Source: Microterricola gilva
GTDB lineage: Bacteria; Actinomycetota; Actinomycetes; Actinomycetales; Microbacteriaceae
Length of the DNA: 64,000 bases
Direction: 5' to 3'
Assembly: GCF_004217495.1 (NCBI RefSeq)
Contig: NZ_SHLC01000001.1
Coordinates: forward strand, 1,364,001-1,428,000
Shown here: positions 10,100 to 18,616 of the stretch, piece by piece
How positions within the stretch are numbered: the first letter of the stretch is position 1
How the letters are laid out: each line of letters starts with the position of its first letter
The notes under the pieces: generated by a model
The model's database searches: none
Told to the model about the DNA's origin: nothing
Seen by the model: the letters and a program-made list of their open reading frames with translations, nothing else
Position numbers and translations under genes: made by a program

Positions 10100-11005
10100 A
10101 TGTCAGCACCCCGCACCTCCTCGCGTCTGCTGCTCTTGGCTGCGGCGTCCCTGACGGCCGTCAGCCTCGTCGGCTGCGTGCAGAACGCACCGACCACAGC
10201 AGCGCCGACCGGCGACGCCATCGCAGTGACCGCCGACGAAGCCGTCGCCGCGCTCGTGCCTGCAGCCATCAGCGACTCAGGCACCCTGCGTGTCGGCGTC
10301 AACCTCACCTACTCGCCGAACGAGTTCAAGACGCCGGAGGGCGCACCGACCGGATGGGCCATCGAGCTCATGGACGCCGTCGCCGCGAAGATGGGCCTCG
10401 AGGTTGAGTACTCGCCCGCGGCCTTCGACAACATCCTTCCCGGAGTCATCGGCGGCAAGTACGACGTCGGCCAGGGCTCATTCACCGACACGAAGGAGCG
10501 CGAGAAGATCGTCGACTTCGTGAACTACTACTCGGCAGGCACCCGTTGGGCGGCCCAGGCGGGCAGCACCCTCGACCCCGAGAACGCCTGCGGCCTGACG
10601 ATCGCGGCCGGCGCAACGACCTACCAGGAGACGAACGACCTTCCCGCCCGCTCCGAGGCGTGCGTTGCAGCGGGCAAGGAGCCGATCACGATCCTGAAGT
10701 TCGACACCCAGGACGCGATCACGAACGCGGTCGTGCTCGGCCAGGCCGACGGTTTCGCCGCCGACTCGCCCGTCACCGCCTACGCCGTCGCGGCCACCGA
10801 CGGCAAGCTCTCCCTGGTCGGCGAGCAGTACGACTCTGCGCCGTTCGGCTTCGCCATCCCGAAGGATGCCGGCACGCTGGCCGAGGCCGTCGAGGCGTCC
10901 GTGCAGGCGATCATCGACGACGGCAGCTACACCGCCATCCTCGAGAAGTGGGGCGTGCAGGACGGCGCCGTCGCGGAAGCCGGCATCAACGGCGCCATCT
11001 TCTAG
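10100..11005 (+). CDS. Amino-acid-type ABC transporter substrate-binding lipoprotein (family 3)
   Basis: 301 residues. A lipoprotein signal peptide ends LVGC with the lipidated Cys26. The mature protein shows the SBP_bac_3 pattern: TLRVGVNLTYSPNEFKTPEG, then WAIELMDAVAAKMGLEVEY, DVGQGSFTDTKEREKIVDF, and a C-terminal SYTAILEKWGV. This class binds polar amino acids and related small polar molecules. A GGAG lies 6 nt upstream of ATG 10100. It is 55 nt behind the kinase gene. No permease or ATPase gene follows: the next gene is on the opposite strand and overlaps its 3' end by 20 nt, so the protein must share a transporter encoded elsewhere or act only as a sensor. Confidence 0.9.
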   Translation: MSAPRTSSRLLLLAAASLTAVSLVGCVQNAPTTAAPTGDAIAVTADEAVAALVPAAISDSGTLRVGVNLTYSPNEFKTPEGAPTGWAIELMDAVAAKMGLEVEYSPAAFDNILPGVIGGKYDVGQGSFTDTKEREKIVDFVNYYSAGTRWAAQAGSTLDPENACGLTIAAGATTYQETNDLPARSEACVAAGKEPITILKFDTQDAITNAVVLGQADGFAADSPVTAYAVAATDGKLSLVGEQYDSAPFGFAIPKDAGTLAEAVEASVQAIIDDGSYTAILEKWGVQDGAVAEAGINGAIF

Positions 11006-12491
11006 GCGCCCGTCCTGGCGCCCTCTTGGGCACCTCGGCTGAGCGCCAGCGGGAGCGTTCGTCCTCCCGCGGCGCGAGTACCACGGCATCCGCCCCACCG
11101 TCCCAGACCTTCACGGGGCGGGTGCCGTCCCACGCCGGCCAGCCGGGGTCGCCTGTCGCGGCGAATCGCACCCACGCGGCGTGCATGTCATCGGCCAGGC
11201 GTTGCGGAGCTTCCGGCCCGGCCATCGCCGCGGCATCCGGGCTCCGCAGGGTGTCGAAGACGAAGCCGAGCTCAAGCGCATGGCACGCGCCCAGCTCGTC
11301 GACGGGGGAGCGCCAGGCGAACTCGTAGACGAAACTGGGCGCTGCGTTCGCGCGGAGCCTGGCGTCGGCCAGACGGTTCAGCGGGATCCGCAGCAACAGG
11401 TCGGTCGCCAGCGCCCCGAACAGCTCTCCGATGCTGCACCCAGGCCGGTTGCGGCGGTAGAGCCGCACCGTCGCGGCGCTGATCCGGAACTTCGCCATCG
11501 CGGCGACGATGTGCAGCCGGCCGATCTTCTCGATCAGTCCGGTCGGGATGAACCAGAGCCGGTACTCCTCGGTGTTCGCCCCCATCAGCACCGGGATCGC
11601 CGCTCCGGCGCCCGCGTCCAGGGCGTCCCGCGGGTGCAGCGGGACGTGCTCCCCGCCAATCGTGAGGTTGAAGGCCGGCCCGCCGGTGATCGGCGTCGTG
11701 CCGACCGTCGCGCGTCGCTGGGCGGCCAGCAACGCGGCGGGGGAGAACTCGGCGAACGCCGCGCGATCCTGCTTGACCCCGAGCAGTTTCGCCATGATCC
11801 GTGTCACGGCGCCGGAGACGGCCGGCCGACGCGCGTCTGGCGGCCCGCTCTGCATGATCGCCCGATCGAAGAGAGACGCGGCATCCGGCAGGGCGAGCAG
11901 CGCGGCGATCGTGATCGCCCCGGCCGACTCGCCCATCACGGTCACCCTGCTCGGGTCGCCGCCGAACGACCAGATGTTCCTGCGCACCCAGCGCAGCGCG
12001 GCGATCTGATCGGCGAGGCCGAGGTTCGTCTCCGCGCCGTCGAGCACCGAGAAGCCCTCGCTGCCGAGGCGGTAGTTCACGCCGACGAACACGACGCCGT
12101 CCCGCGCGAAGGTGGTGCCGTCGTAGATCGGCAGGGCGTTGCTGCCGCGGGTGAGCGAGCCGCCGTGGATCCAGACGATGACGGGCGCGAGTTCGGCGCG
12201 GGTGCGCTCAGGGGCCCAGATCGCGAGATTGAGGATCTCCTCGCCGGCGATGGACGCGGTGCCGAGGAACTTCTCCATGCCTCCGGCATAGGGCAGTTGG
12301 GGCGCCGTGGCTCCCAGCTGCCTGCAGTCCCGCTCACCGGTCCAGCTCCGCACCGGCTGTGGCGGCCTGAAACGGTTCTCGCCGAAAGGCGCCGCGGCGT
12401 ACGGGACGCCGAGATAGCGGTGCACGCCATCGATGAAGAGGCCCTGGATGCGGCCGTCCTCCACCTCCATGCTGATCTCGTGATCGGTCAT
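10986..12491 (-). CDS. Type B carboxylesterase
   Basis: 501 residues of the carboxylesterase/lipase type B family (alpha/beta hydrolase). The nucleophile is Ser189 in GESAG, the oxyanion hole is HGG at about 109-111, the family block SFGGDPSRVTVMGESAG is intact, a likely acid is Glu in MGANTEEYRLW and the catalytic His is in GACHALELGFVFDT. Substrates may be carboxylic esters or carbamates; not predictable here. No signal peptide, so probably cytoplasmic. The frame extends 30 nt upstream, but ATG 12491 has AGGAGCG just before it and is preferred. The 3' end overlaps the convergent binding-protein gene. Confidence 0.9.
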   Translation of the reverse strand: MTDHEISMEVEDGRIQGLFIDGVHRYLGVPYAAAPFGENRFRPPQPVRSWTGERDCRQLGATAPQLPYAGGMEKFLGTASIAGEEILNLAIWAPERTRAELAPVIVWIHGGSLTRGSNALPIYDGTTFARDGVVFVGVNYRLGSEGFSVLDGAETNLGLADQIAALRWVRRNIWSFGGDPSRVTVMGESAGAITIAALLALPDAASLFDRAIMQSGPPDARRPAVSGAVTRIMAKLLGVKQDRAAFAEFSPAALLAAQRRATVGTTPITGGPAFNLTIGGEHVPLHPRDALDAGAGAAIPVLMGANTEEYRLWFIPTGLIEKIGRLHIVAAMAKFRISAATVRLYRRNRPGCSIGELFGALATDLLLRIPLNRLADARLRANAAPSFVYEFAWRSPVDELGACHALELGFVFDTLRSPDAAAMAGPEAPQRLADDMHAAWVRFAATGDPGWPAWDGTRPVKVWDGGADAVVLAPREDERSRWRSAEVPKRAPGRAPRRWRR

Positions 12492-12620
12492 ATCGCTCCT
12501 TCGCGAATCCGGTAGCACCACTGTGCCATGAGACGGGTCGAAAACGGCGAAGCCGTGACAAGCGCGTAAACTCGACAGGTACCGCCGGATCAGGTGGTCG
12601 TGTCAGAAAGGCGGTGGGGC

Positions 12621-14552
12621 GTGAGCCTTCTCGAGACGATCAAGGGTCCCAGGGACCTCGACGCACTCTCGAAAGACCAGCTCGTGCAACTCGCCTCCGA
12701 GATCCGCGAGTTCCTGGTACAGAACGTCGCGAAGACCGGTGGTCACCTCGGCCCGAACCTCGGCGTTGTCGAGATGACGATCGCCATGCACCGGGTCTTC
12801 GACTCGCCGCGCGACGCGATGGTCTTCGACACCGGCCACCAGTCCTATGTGCACAAGCTCCTGACGGGGCGCCAAGACTTCAGCACGCTGCGCCAGCGCG
12901 GCGGCCTCGCCGGCTACCCGCAGCGCTCGGAATCCGAGCACGACATCGTCGAGAGCTCGCACGCCTCCAGCTCGCTCAGCTGGGCCGACGGCATCTCGCG
13001 GGCATTCAGCATGACCGGCCAGCGCGATCGTCACGTGATCGCCGTCGTCGGCGACGGTGCACTCACCGGCGGCATGACCTGGGAAGCGCTCAACAACATC
13101 ACCGACGACAATGCTCGCCGGCTGATCATCATCGTCAACGACAACGGTCGCTCGTACGCGCCGACGATCGGCGGCATGGCGCGCTTCCTCAACACGGTGC
13201 GGACCCGTCGCAGCTACCGCAATCTGTACATCTCCAGCCGCAGGGCCTTCGACAAGCTGGGCGGCCCAGGCCGCGCCGTCTACCGCGGTGTGCGCGGCGG
13301 ACTGCACGGCTTCCTCAGCCGTTTCTCCAACAATGAGGCGCTGTACTCCAACCTCGACATCAAATACATCGGGCCGGTGCACGGCCACGACCTCGTCGCG
13401 ATGGAGGAGGCGCTGCGCCAGGCCAAGGGCTACGGCGCGCCGGTGATCGTGCACACGATCACCGACAAGGGCCGCGGCTACGAGCCGGCCCGTCAGGATG
13501 CGGCCGACCAGTTCCACGCCGTCGGGCAGATCGACCCGGAGACCGGCGAATCGCTCGACTCCTCGTCGGCGCAGTCCTGGACATCGGTCTTCGCCGATGA
13601 GATGGTGCACCTCGCCGCCGCCAACGAGAAGCTCGTCGGCATCACGGCCGCGATGCTCCGGCCGACCGGACTCCACCGCATGGCGGAGCGGTTCCCCGAG
13701 CGCGTCCTGGACGTCGGAATCGCAGAGCAGCACGCCGCGACCTCGGCTGCCGGGCTCGCCTTCGGCGGCATGCACCCGGTCGTCGCCGTCTATGCGACCT
13801 TCATCAACCGCGCATTCGACCAGGTGCTCATGGACGTCGCCCTGCACAAGGCCGGCGTCACCTTCGTGCTCGACCGTGCCGGTGTGACGGGCCCTGACGG
13901 CCCGAGCCACCACGGCATGTGGGATCTCGCGATCCTCCAGGTCGTCCCCGGCATCCGCCTGGCAGCACCGCGCGACGCCACCCGCCTCCGCGAGGAGCTG
14001 GCAGAGGCCGTCGCCGTCGACGATGCCCCGACCGTGCTGCGCTTCCCCAAGGGCAGCGTCGGCGTCGAGTTCGAGGCTGTGCGTCGAACGGATGACGGCG
14101 TCGACGTGTTGCGCGAATCGGCAACGAGCGACGTTCTGCTCGTCGCCGTCGGCCCGTTGGCCGGCATGGCACTCGAGGTGGCAGACCTGCTCGCCCTGCA
14201 GGGCATCGGCTCGACGGTCATCGACCCGCGCTGGGTCGTGCCCGTTCCGCGCAGCGTGATCGAGCTCTCCCGCGGACACCGTCTCGTGGTGAGCCTCGAA
14301 GACGGCATCAAGGTCGGCGGCATCGGCACCCGGATCCGCCAGGACCTGCGCGAGGCCGGCGTCGACACGGCCGTCACCGAGCTCGGCCTGCCTGACGAGT
14401 TCATCGACCACGCCACGCGCGCTCAGATCCTGCAGGACATCGGCCTCACCGCCCCGCAGGTCGCCGCGGACATTGCCGCCATGTTCGCGGGCAGCAAGGT
14501 GCCGCACGTCGGCCCGCCGACGGCCTCGATCCCGAAGATCAGGGTCGAGTGA
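12621..14552 (+). CDS. dxs: 1-deoxy-D-xylulose-5-phosphate synthase
   Basis: 643-residue thiamine-diphosphate enzyme that condenses pyruvate and glyceraldehyde 3-phosphate, the first step of the MEP isoprenoid pathway. Visible motifs: HLGPNLGVVEMTIAMH near the start, the ThDP/Mg site GDGALTGGMTWEALNN at about 150, DVGIAEQHAAT with the catalytic Glu at about 370, and DRAGVTGPDGPSHHGMWD at about 420. GTG 12621 gives the family-typical start VSLLETIKGPRDLDALS; the frame is open to 12594. Its place next to the DUF3000 / RNase D / thiolase block is normal for Microbacteriaceae. Confidence 0.95.
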   Translation: MSLLETIKGPRDLDALSKDQLVQLASEIREFLVQNVAKTGGHLGPNLGVVEMTIAMHRVFDSPRDAMVFDTGHQSYVHKLLTGRQDFSTLRQRGGLAGYPQRSESEHDIVESSHASSSLSWADGISRAFSMTGQRDRHVIAVVGDGALTGGMTWEALNNITDDNARRLIIIVNDNGRSYAPTIGGMARFLNTVRTRRSYRNLYISSRRAFDKLGGPGRAVYRGVRGGLHGFLSRFSNNEALYSNLDIKYIGPVHGHDLVAMEEALRQAKGYGAPVIVHTITDKGRGYEPARQDAADQFHAVGQIDPETGESLDSSSAQSWTSVFADEMVHLAAANEKLVGITAAMLRPTGLHRMAERFPERVLDVGIAEQHAATSAAGLAFGGMHPVVAVYATFINRAFDQVLMDVALHKAGVTFVLDRAGVTGPDGPSHHGMWDLAILQVVPGIRLAAPRDATRLREELAEAVAVDDAPTVLRFPKGSVGVEFEAVRRTDDGVDVLRESATSDVLLVAVGPLAGMALEVADLLALQGIGSTVIDPRWVVPVPRSVIELSRGHRLVVSLEDGIKVGGIGTRIRQDLREAGVDTAVTELGLPDEFIDHATRAQILQDIGLTAPQVAADIAAMFAGSKVPHVGPPTASIPKIRVE

Positions 14553-15111
14553 CGGCTTCGCTCACGTCGGGAGTGTTCACGGCGTAGCGCAGCTCGATGG
14601 CACCACCGGCGTACGGCGTCCTGCCTAACGCCGTGAGCCGAGTGTTCCTCGCGAGCGGGAGCAGCGGCCGCCCGGCGCCCAGCAGCACGGGCATGATCGT
14701 CACCTGCAGCTCGTCGAGCAGGCCGGCATCGGCGAACTGGCTCGCGACGTTGCCGCCGCCGATCACCCACACCTTCTTCTCGCCGGCCGCGAGGGCGGCA
14801 GCGGCGTGGAGGGCGGCGATGCCGCCCGGCCCGTCGGCGCTGGTGAACCGGATGTCCGCGCCCTCGATCCCCGGCAGCGAGCGGTGGCTGAGCACCCACG
14901 CCGGCATGGCGTAGCTCCACCCCGACGGATCATTCACGATGAAGTCGTAAGTGTCTGCTCCCATGATCACCGCGCCGATGTCGGCGATGAAGCTGGCATA
15001 CTGCTCGCTGAATTCCTCGAAGCCGAACTCCATCAGCCAGTCCAGTGAGTTCTCCCGGTCGGCGATGAAGCCGTCGAGGCTGCAGGCAACGTAGTACACG
15101 GTTTTCGTCAT
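14539..15111 (-). CDS. Dihydrofolate reductase family protein (RibD C-terminal domain)
   Basis: 190 residues with the DHFR/RibD_C fold: start KTVYYVACSLDGFIAD, middle IGAVIMGADTYDFIV, and the NADPH-loop-like VWVIGGGNVASQFADAGLLDE. Such stand-alone proteins are reductases of unknown substrate; a true FolA is unlikely because the substrate Asp/Glu region does not match. It converges on dxs, with 14 nt of coding overlap at the 3' ends. Confidence 0.85.
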   Translation of the reverse strand: MTKTVYYVACSLDGFIADRENSLDWLMEFGFEEFSEQYASFIADIGAVIMGADTYDFIVNDPSGWSYAMPAWVLSHRSLPGIEGADIRFTSADGPGGIAALHAAAALAAGEKKVWVIGGGNVASQFADAGLLDELQVTIMPVLLGAGRPLLPLARNTRLTALGRTPYAGGAIELRYAVNTPDVSEAVTRP

Positions 15112-15143
15112 GCCAGCAGCCTAGAGGCGCGCGCCGACACGGC

Positions 15144-15178
15144 ACGAGGGGCGAACCGGCATCCGGTCCGCCCCTCGT
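15144..15178 (-). terminator. Hairpin terminator after the beta-oxidation operon
   Basis: ACGAGGGGCG-a-ACCGG / CCGGT-c-CGCCCCTCGT with a 3-nt loop: a 16-position stem with one mismatch, lying 11 nt beyond the stop of the minus-strand fadB-like gene and before the DHFR-like gene. No U-tract. Confidence 0.7.
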
Positions 15179-15189
15179 TCACTCTTGGC

Positions 15190-17328
15190 TCAGGCCCCGA
15201 CGCCGCGAATCTGCGGGTCGTGGAACGTGCCACCGAACACGCGCTGGCTGGCGCCGACGCGGTCGAGGTACGGCGTCGCTCCGCCGGCCTGGAACGGCCA
15301 GCCGGCACCGAGGATCAGACACAGGTCGATGTCCTCCGGCGCCGCGACGACCTTCTCGTCGAGCATCAGCTTGATCTCCTGGGCGAGCTGGTCCTCGACC
15401 CGGCGCAGGATCGTCGCCTCATCGACGGGGGTCTTGCCGACGGTGATCGTCTTCTTGGCCTCCTTCGTGAAGTCGGTCACCTTGCCCGCCTTGTCCTTCT
15501 CGACGACCTGGGCGAGCTTCGACAGGGCGTGCATGTTCTCTGACGCGTAGAAGCGTTCGGGGAACTCGCGCACCATCGTGTCCTGCACATGGGCGGCGAC
15601 CGCCCAGCCGACCAGGTCGATCAGCTCGAACGGGCCCATCGGCAGGCCGATCGGCGCGAATGCCCGCTCGACGACGGGAACAGGGGTGCCCTCATCGACG
15701 GCACGTGCGGCCTCGCCCATCACCTTGGCGAGGAGCCGGTTCACGACGAAGCCGGGGGCATCGGCGGTGAGCACGGCGGATTTGCGCAGCTTGGCGGCCG
15801 TCGCGAAGGCCGTCGCCAGGGTGGCGTCGTTCGTCGCGGGGGCCTTCACGATCTCGAGCAGCGGCATCACGGCCACCGGGTTGAAGAAGTGGAAGCCGAC
15901 GACGCGCTCGGGGTGTTCCAGTCCGGCCCCGATCTGTTCGACCGAGAGCGAAGAGGTGTTGGTGGCGAGAATCGTCGTCGGGGAGACGTGCTTCTCGACA
16001 TCGGCGAAGACCTGCTGCTTCACGGCGAGGTCCTCGAAGACGGCCTCGATCACCCAATCGCAGTCGTGGAAGTCCGCCTTGTCGGTCGTGCCGGAGATGA
16101 GCGCACGGAGACGGTTCGCCTCATCGGGGTTGATCCGACCCTTCGCCGCGAGGGCATCGATCTCATCGGTGATGTAGGCGAGGCCCTTGTCGACCCGGGC
16201 CTGGTCGAGGTCGGTGATGACGACGGGAACCTGGAGCCGGCGCACGAAGAGCAGCGCGAACTGGCTGGCCATGAGGCCTGCGCCGATGATGCCGACCTTC
16301 GTCACCTTCTGGGCGAGCGCCTTGTCCGGCGCCCCGGCCGGCCGCTTGGCCCGCTTCTGCACCAGGTTGAATGCGTAGATGCTCGCCTGCAGCTGGTCGC
16401 TGATGATGCGGTCGGCGAGCGCCTCGTCCTCGAGGGCGAAGCACTCCTCCTTCGTGCCGTTCTTCGCTGCCTTGAGCAGGTCAAGCGCGGCATACGGTGA
16501 CTGCGGAACGGTGCCGATCTTGCTCTCGAGCATCTTGCGCGCGATGCCGATGGCCGCATCCCACTTGACCAGGCGCTCGATCTTGCCCGGCGCGTTCTTG
16601 CGCTCGACCTTCGTCGTGCCAGAGATGACGCCGTCGGCCCAGGCAATGGAGTCCTCGAGGAAGTTGACGGGGGAGAACATGGCGTCGGCGATCCCGAGCT
16701 CGAAGGCCTGCGGGCCCTTCAGCATGCGGTTCTGCTTGAGCGGGTTCTCGATGACGACCTTGAGGGCGTTCTCGATGCCGATCAGGTTCGGCAGCAGGTA
16801 GGTGCCGCCCCAGCCGGGGATCAGGCCGAGGAAGACCTCTGGCAGTGCCAGCGCCGGTACAGAGCTGTCGATCGTGCGGTAGTCGGCGTTCAGCGGCAGT
16901 TCGACGCCGCCGCCGAGGGCGAGGCCGTTGATGAACACGAACGATGGCACGCCGAGCGTGGACTGCTTGCCGAACACGTAGTGCCCGAGCTGAGCCATCT
17001 GCAGGCCGATCTGGCGGTTCGGGATGTCGCTGATCTTGGAGAGGTCGGCGCCGGCCGCGAGGATGAACGGCTTGCCGGTCGTGGCGACGGCGTGGATCTC
17101 GCCGCGCGCCGCGCGCTCGGTGAGCGCGTCGAATGTGCGACCGAGCTCCATCAGCGTCGCCGGGCCGAGAGTGTTCGGGCGGGTGTGGTCGCGACCGTTG
17201 TCGAGGGTGACGAGCGCGAGGACCTTGCCGCTGGCCAGGGGCACATCGCGCACGTAGCTGTGTGAGATCACCTCGTCGGTGGAGAGCTCTTCGAGCAGGG
17301 AGAAGTCAATCGTTGAGTAGTCAGTCAT
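15190..17328 (-). CDS. fadB: Fatty oxidation complex alpha subunit: enoyl-CoA hydratase / 3-hydroxyacyl-CoA dehydrogenase
   Basis: 712-residue trifunctional-type alpha subunit. The N-terminal crotonase domain (about 1-300) contains FINGLALGGGVELPLNADYR and PEVFLGLIPGWGGTYLLPN. The NAD-binding domain begins at about 350 with KVGIIGAGLMASQFALLFVR, and the catalytic His lies in VGFHFFNPVAVMPLLEIV, followed by the C-terminal helical domains. It hydrates enoyl-CoA and oxidises L-3-hydroxyacyl-CoA. It sits 12 nt downstream of the thiolase gene, giving a complete alpha/beta pair for beta-oxidation. Whether it is closer to FadB or FadJ cannot be settled by eye. Confidence 0.93.
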   Translation of the reverse strand: MTDYSTIDFSLLEELSTDEVISHSYVRDVPLASGKVLALVTLDNGRDHTRPNTLGPATLMELGRTFDALTERAARGEIHAVATTGKPFILAAGADLSKISDIPNRQIGLQMAQLGHYVFGKQSTLGVPSFVFINGLALGGGVELPLNADYRTIDSSVPALALPEVFLGLIPGWGGTYLLPNLIGIENALKVVIENPLKQNRMLKGPQAFELGIADAMFSPVNFLEDSIAWADGVISGTTKVERKNAPGKIERLVKWDAAIGIARKMLESKIGTVPQSPYAALDLLKAAKNGTKEECFALEDEALADRIISDQLQASIYAFNLVQKRAKRPAGAPDKALAQKVTKVGIIGAGLMASQFALLFVRRLQVPVVITDLDQARVDKGLAYITDEIDALAAKGRINPDEANRLRALISGTTDKADFHDCDWVIEAVFEDLAVKQQVFADVEKHVSPTTILATNTSSLSVEQIGAGLEHPERVVGFHFFNPVAVMPLLEIVKAPATNDATLATAFATAAKLRKSAVLTADAPGFVVNRLLAKVMGEAARAVDEGTPVPVVERAFAPIGLPMGPFELIDLVGWAVAAHVQDTMVREFPERFYASENMHALSKLAQVVEKDKAGKVTDFTKEAKKTITVGKTPVDEATILRRVEDQLAQEIKLMLDEKVVAAPEDIDLCLILGAGWPFQAGGATPYLDRVGASQRVFGGTFHDPQIRGVGA

Positions 17329-17340
17329 GGTGTCCCAGCC

Positions 17341-18540
17341 TCACTTCTTCTTGCCGGTGTAGTTGGGGTTCTCCCAGATGACGGTTCCGCCCTGGCCGAG
17401 GCCGACGCACATCGCGGTCAGGCCGTAGCGCACCTCCGGGTGCTGTTCGAACTGGCGCGCGAGCTGGATCATGAGGCGCACGCCGCTGGCCGCGAGCGGG
17501 TGGCCGATCGCGATGGCACCGCCCCAGGGGTTGACGCGTGGGTCGTCATCGTCGATGCCGAAGTGGTCGAGGAAGGAGAGCACCTGCACGGCGAAGGCCT
17601 CGTTCAACTCGAACAGGCCGATGTCGGTGATGCTGAGCCCGGCCTTCCGCAGCGCCTTCTCGGTGGATGGCACGGGGCCGAGGCCCATGATCTCGGGCTC
17701 GACGCCGGCGAAGGCGAAGCTGACCATGCGCATCTTGGCGCGGAGGCCGAGCTCCTTGGCCGTCTCGGCGCTGGCCAGCAGGCTGGCCGTCGCACCGTCG
17801 GTGAGGGGAGAGGCGTTGCCGGCCGTGATGCGGCCGTGCGGGCGGAACGGTGTCTTCAGGCCGGCGAGGCCCTCCATCGTCGTCTCAGGGCGCATGCCCT
17901 CGTCCTGGGTGGCCAGTCCCCAGCCGGCATCCGTGCGCAGGGCGACGGAGACGAGGTCGGGCTGGATCTGCCCCGCGGCGTACGCGGCGGCGACCTTCTG
18001 CTGGCTGCGCAGACCGAAGCGGTCGGCGCGCTCCTTGGTCAGGTGCGGGAAGCGATCGTGGATGCGCTCTGCCGTGTTGCCCATGTTCAGCGCATCGGGG
18101 CTGACCAGGCGCTCAGAGAGGAAGCGCGGGTTCGGGTCGGCGTCGAGGCCCATGGGGTGACGGCCCATGTGCTCCACACCGCCGGCGATCACCAGGTCGT
18201 ACGCGCCGAAACCGATGCCGGAGCCGAGCGTCGTCACCGAGGTCATGGCGCCGGCGCACATGCGGTCGATCGCGAAGCCGGGAACCGACTTCGGCAGGCC
18301 GGCGAGCAGCGCGGCCGTGCGGCCGAGCGTCAGGCCCTGATCGCCCTGCTGCGTCGTTGCGGCGATCGCCACCTCGTCGATGCGGTCCTTCGGCACGCTG
18401 GGGTTGCGCTCGAGCAGCCCGATGATGGCCTTGACGACGAGATCGTCGGCCCGGGTGTTCCAGTACATGCCCTTTTCGCCGGCTCGACCGAACGGGGTGC
18501 GAACCCCATCCACAAACACGACTTCAGTTCTTTCGGCCAC
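17341..18540 (-). CDS. fadA: Acetyl-CoA acyltransferase (3-ketoacyl-CoA thiolase)
   Basis: 399 residues of the thiolase family, catalysing CoA-dependent cleavage of 3-ketoacyl-CoA. The acylated Cys is in DRMCAGAMTSV (about 90), the catalytic His in NPWGGAIAIGHPLAASGVR (about 350) and the second Cys in TAMCVGLGQGGT near the end. The start is GTG with GGAGG 5-9 nt upstream. First gene of a two-gene operon with the fadB-like gene; a candidate operator and a TAGGAT -10 lie just upstream. Confidence 0.94.
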   Translation of the reverse strand: MAERTEVVFVDGVRTPFGRAGEKGMYWNTRADDLVVKAIIGLLERNPSVPKDRIDEVAIAATTQQGDQGLTLGRTAALLAGLPKSVPGFAIDRMCAGAMTSVTTLGSGIGFGAYDLVIAGGVEHMGRHPMGLDADPNPRFLSERLVSPDALNMGNTAERIHDRFPHLTKERADRFGLRSQQKVAAAYAAGQIQPDLVSVALRTDAGWGLATQDEGMRPETTMEGLAGLKTPFRPHGRITAGNASPLTDGATASLLASAETAKELGLRAKMRMVSFAFAGVEPEIMGLGPVPSTEKALRKAGLSITDIGLFELNEAFAVQVLSFLDHFGIDDDDPRVNPWGGAIAIGHPLAASGVRLMIQLARQFEQHPEVRYGLTAMCVGLGQGGTVIWENPNYTGKKK

Positions 18541-18552
18541 TTCGCCTCCATT

Positions 18553-18578
18553 GATCGAACAATTCTGTTCTGATCCTA
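18553..18578 (-). promoter_or_regulatory. Candidate -10 and operator of the fadAB operon
   Basis: On the minus strand TAGGAT (18573-18578) is a good -10 hexamer; no convincing -35 is seen. It is followed directly by an imperfect palindrome GATC-AGAACA-GAAT-TGTTC-GATC (18553-18575), with perfect 5-bp core arms GAACA/TGTTC and a 1-nt offset in the outer GATC. The position right after the -10 suits a repressor such as a TetR- or GntR-type fatty-acid sensor. Inference. Confidence 0.45.
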
Positions 18579-18616
18579 GGAGTGCTCAGGGAACGCCCTG
18601 AATCGTTTGCCGGTTT

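Noticed and set aside
12603-14507. A 634-codon open frame antisense to dxs
   Set aside because: Same effect of codon bias; no recognisable motif, and dxs is clear on the plus strand.
18556-18571. A LexA-like GAAC ... GTTC upstream of the thiolase
   Set aside because: The spacing between half-sites is 6, not the 4 of the actinobacterial SOS box, and the genes are not DNA-repair genes.
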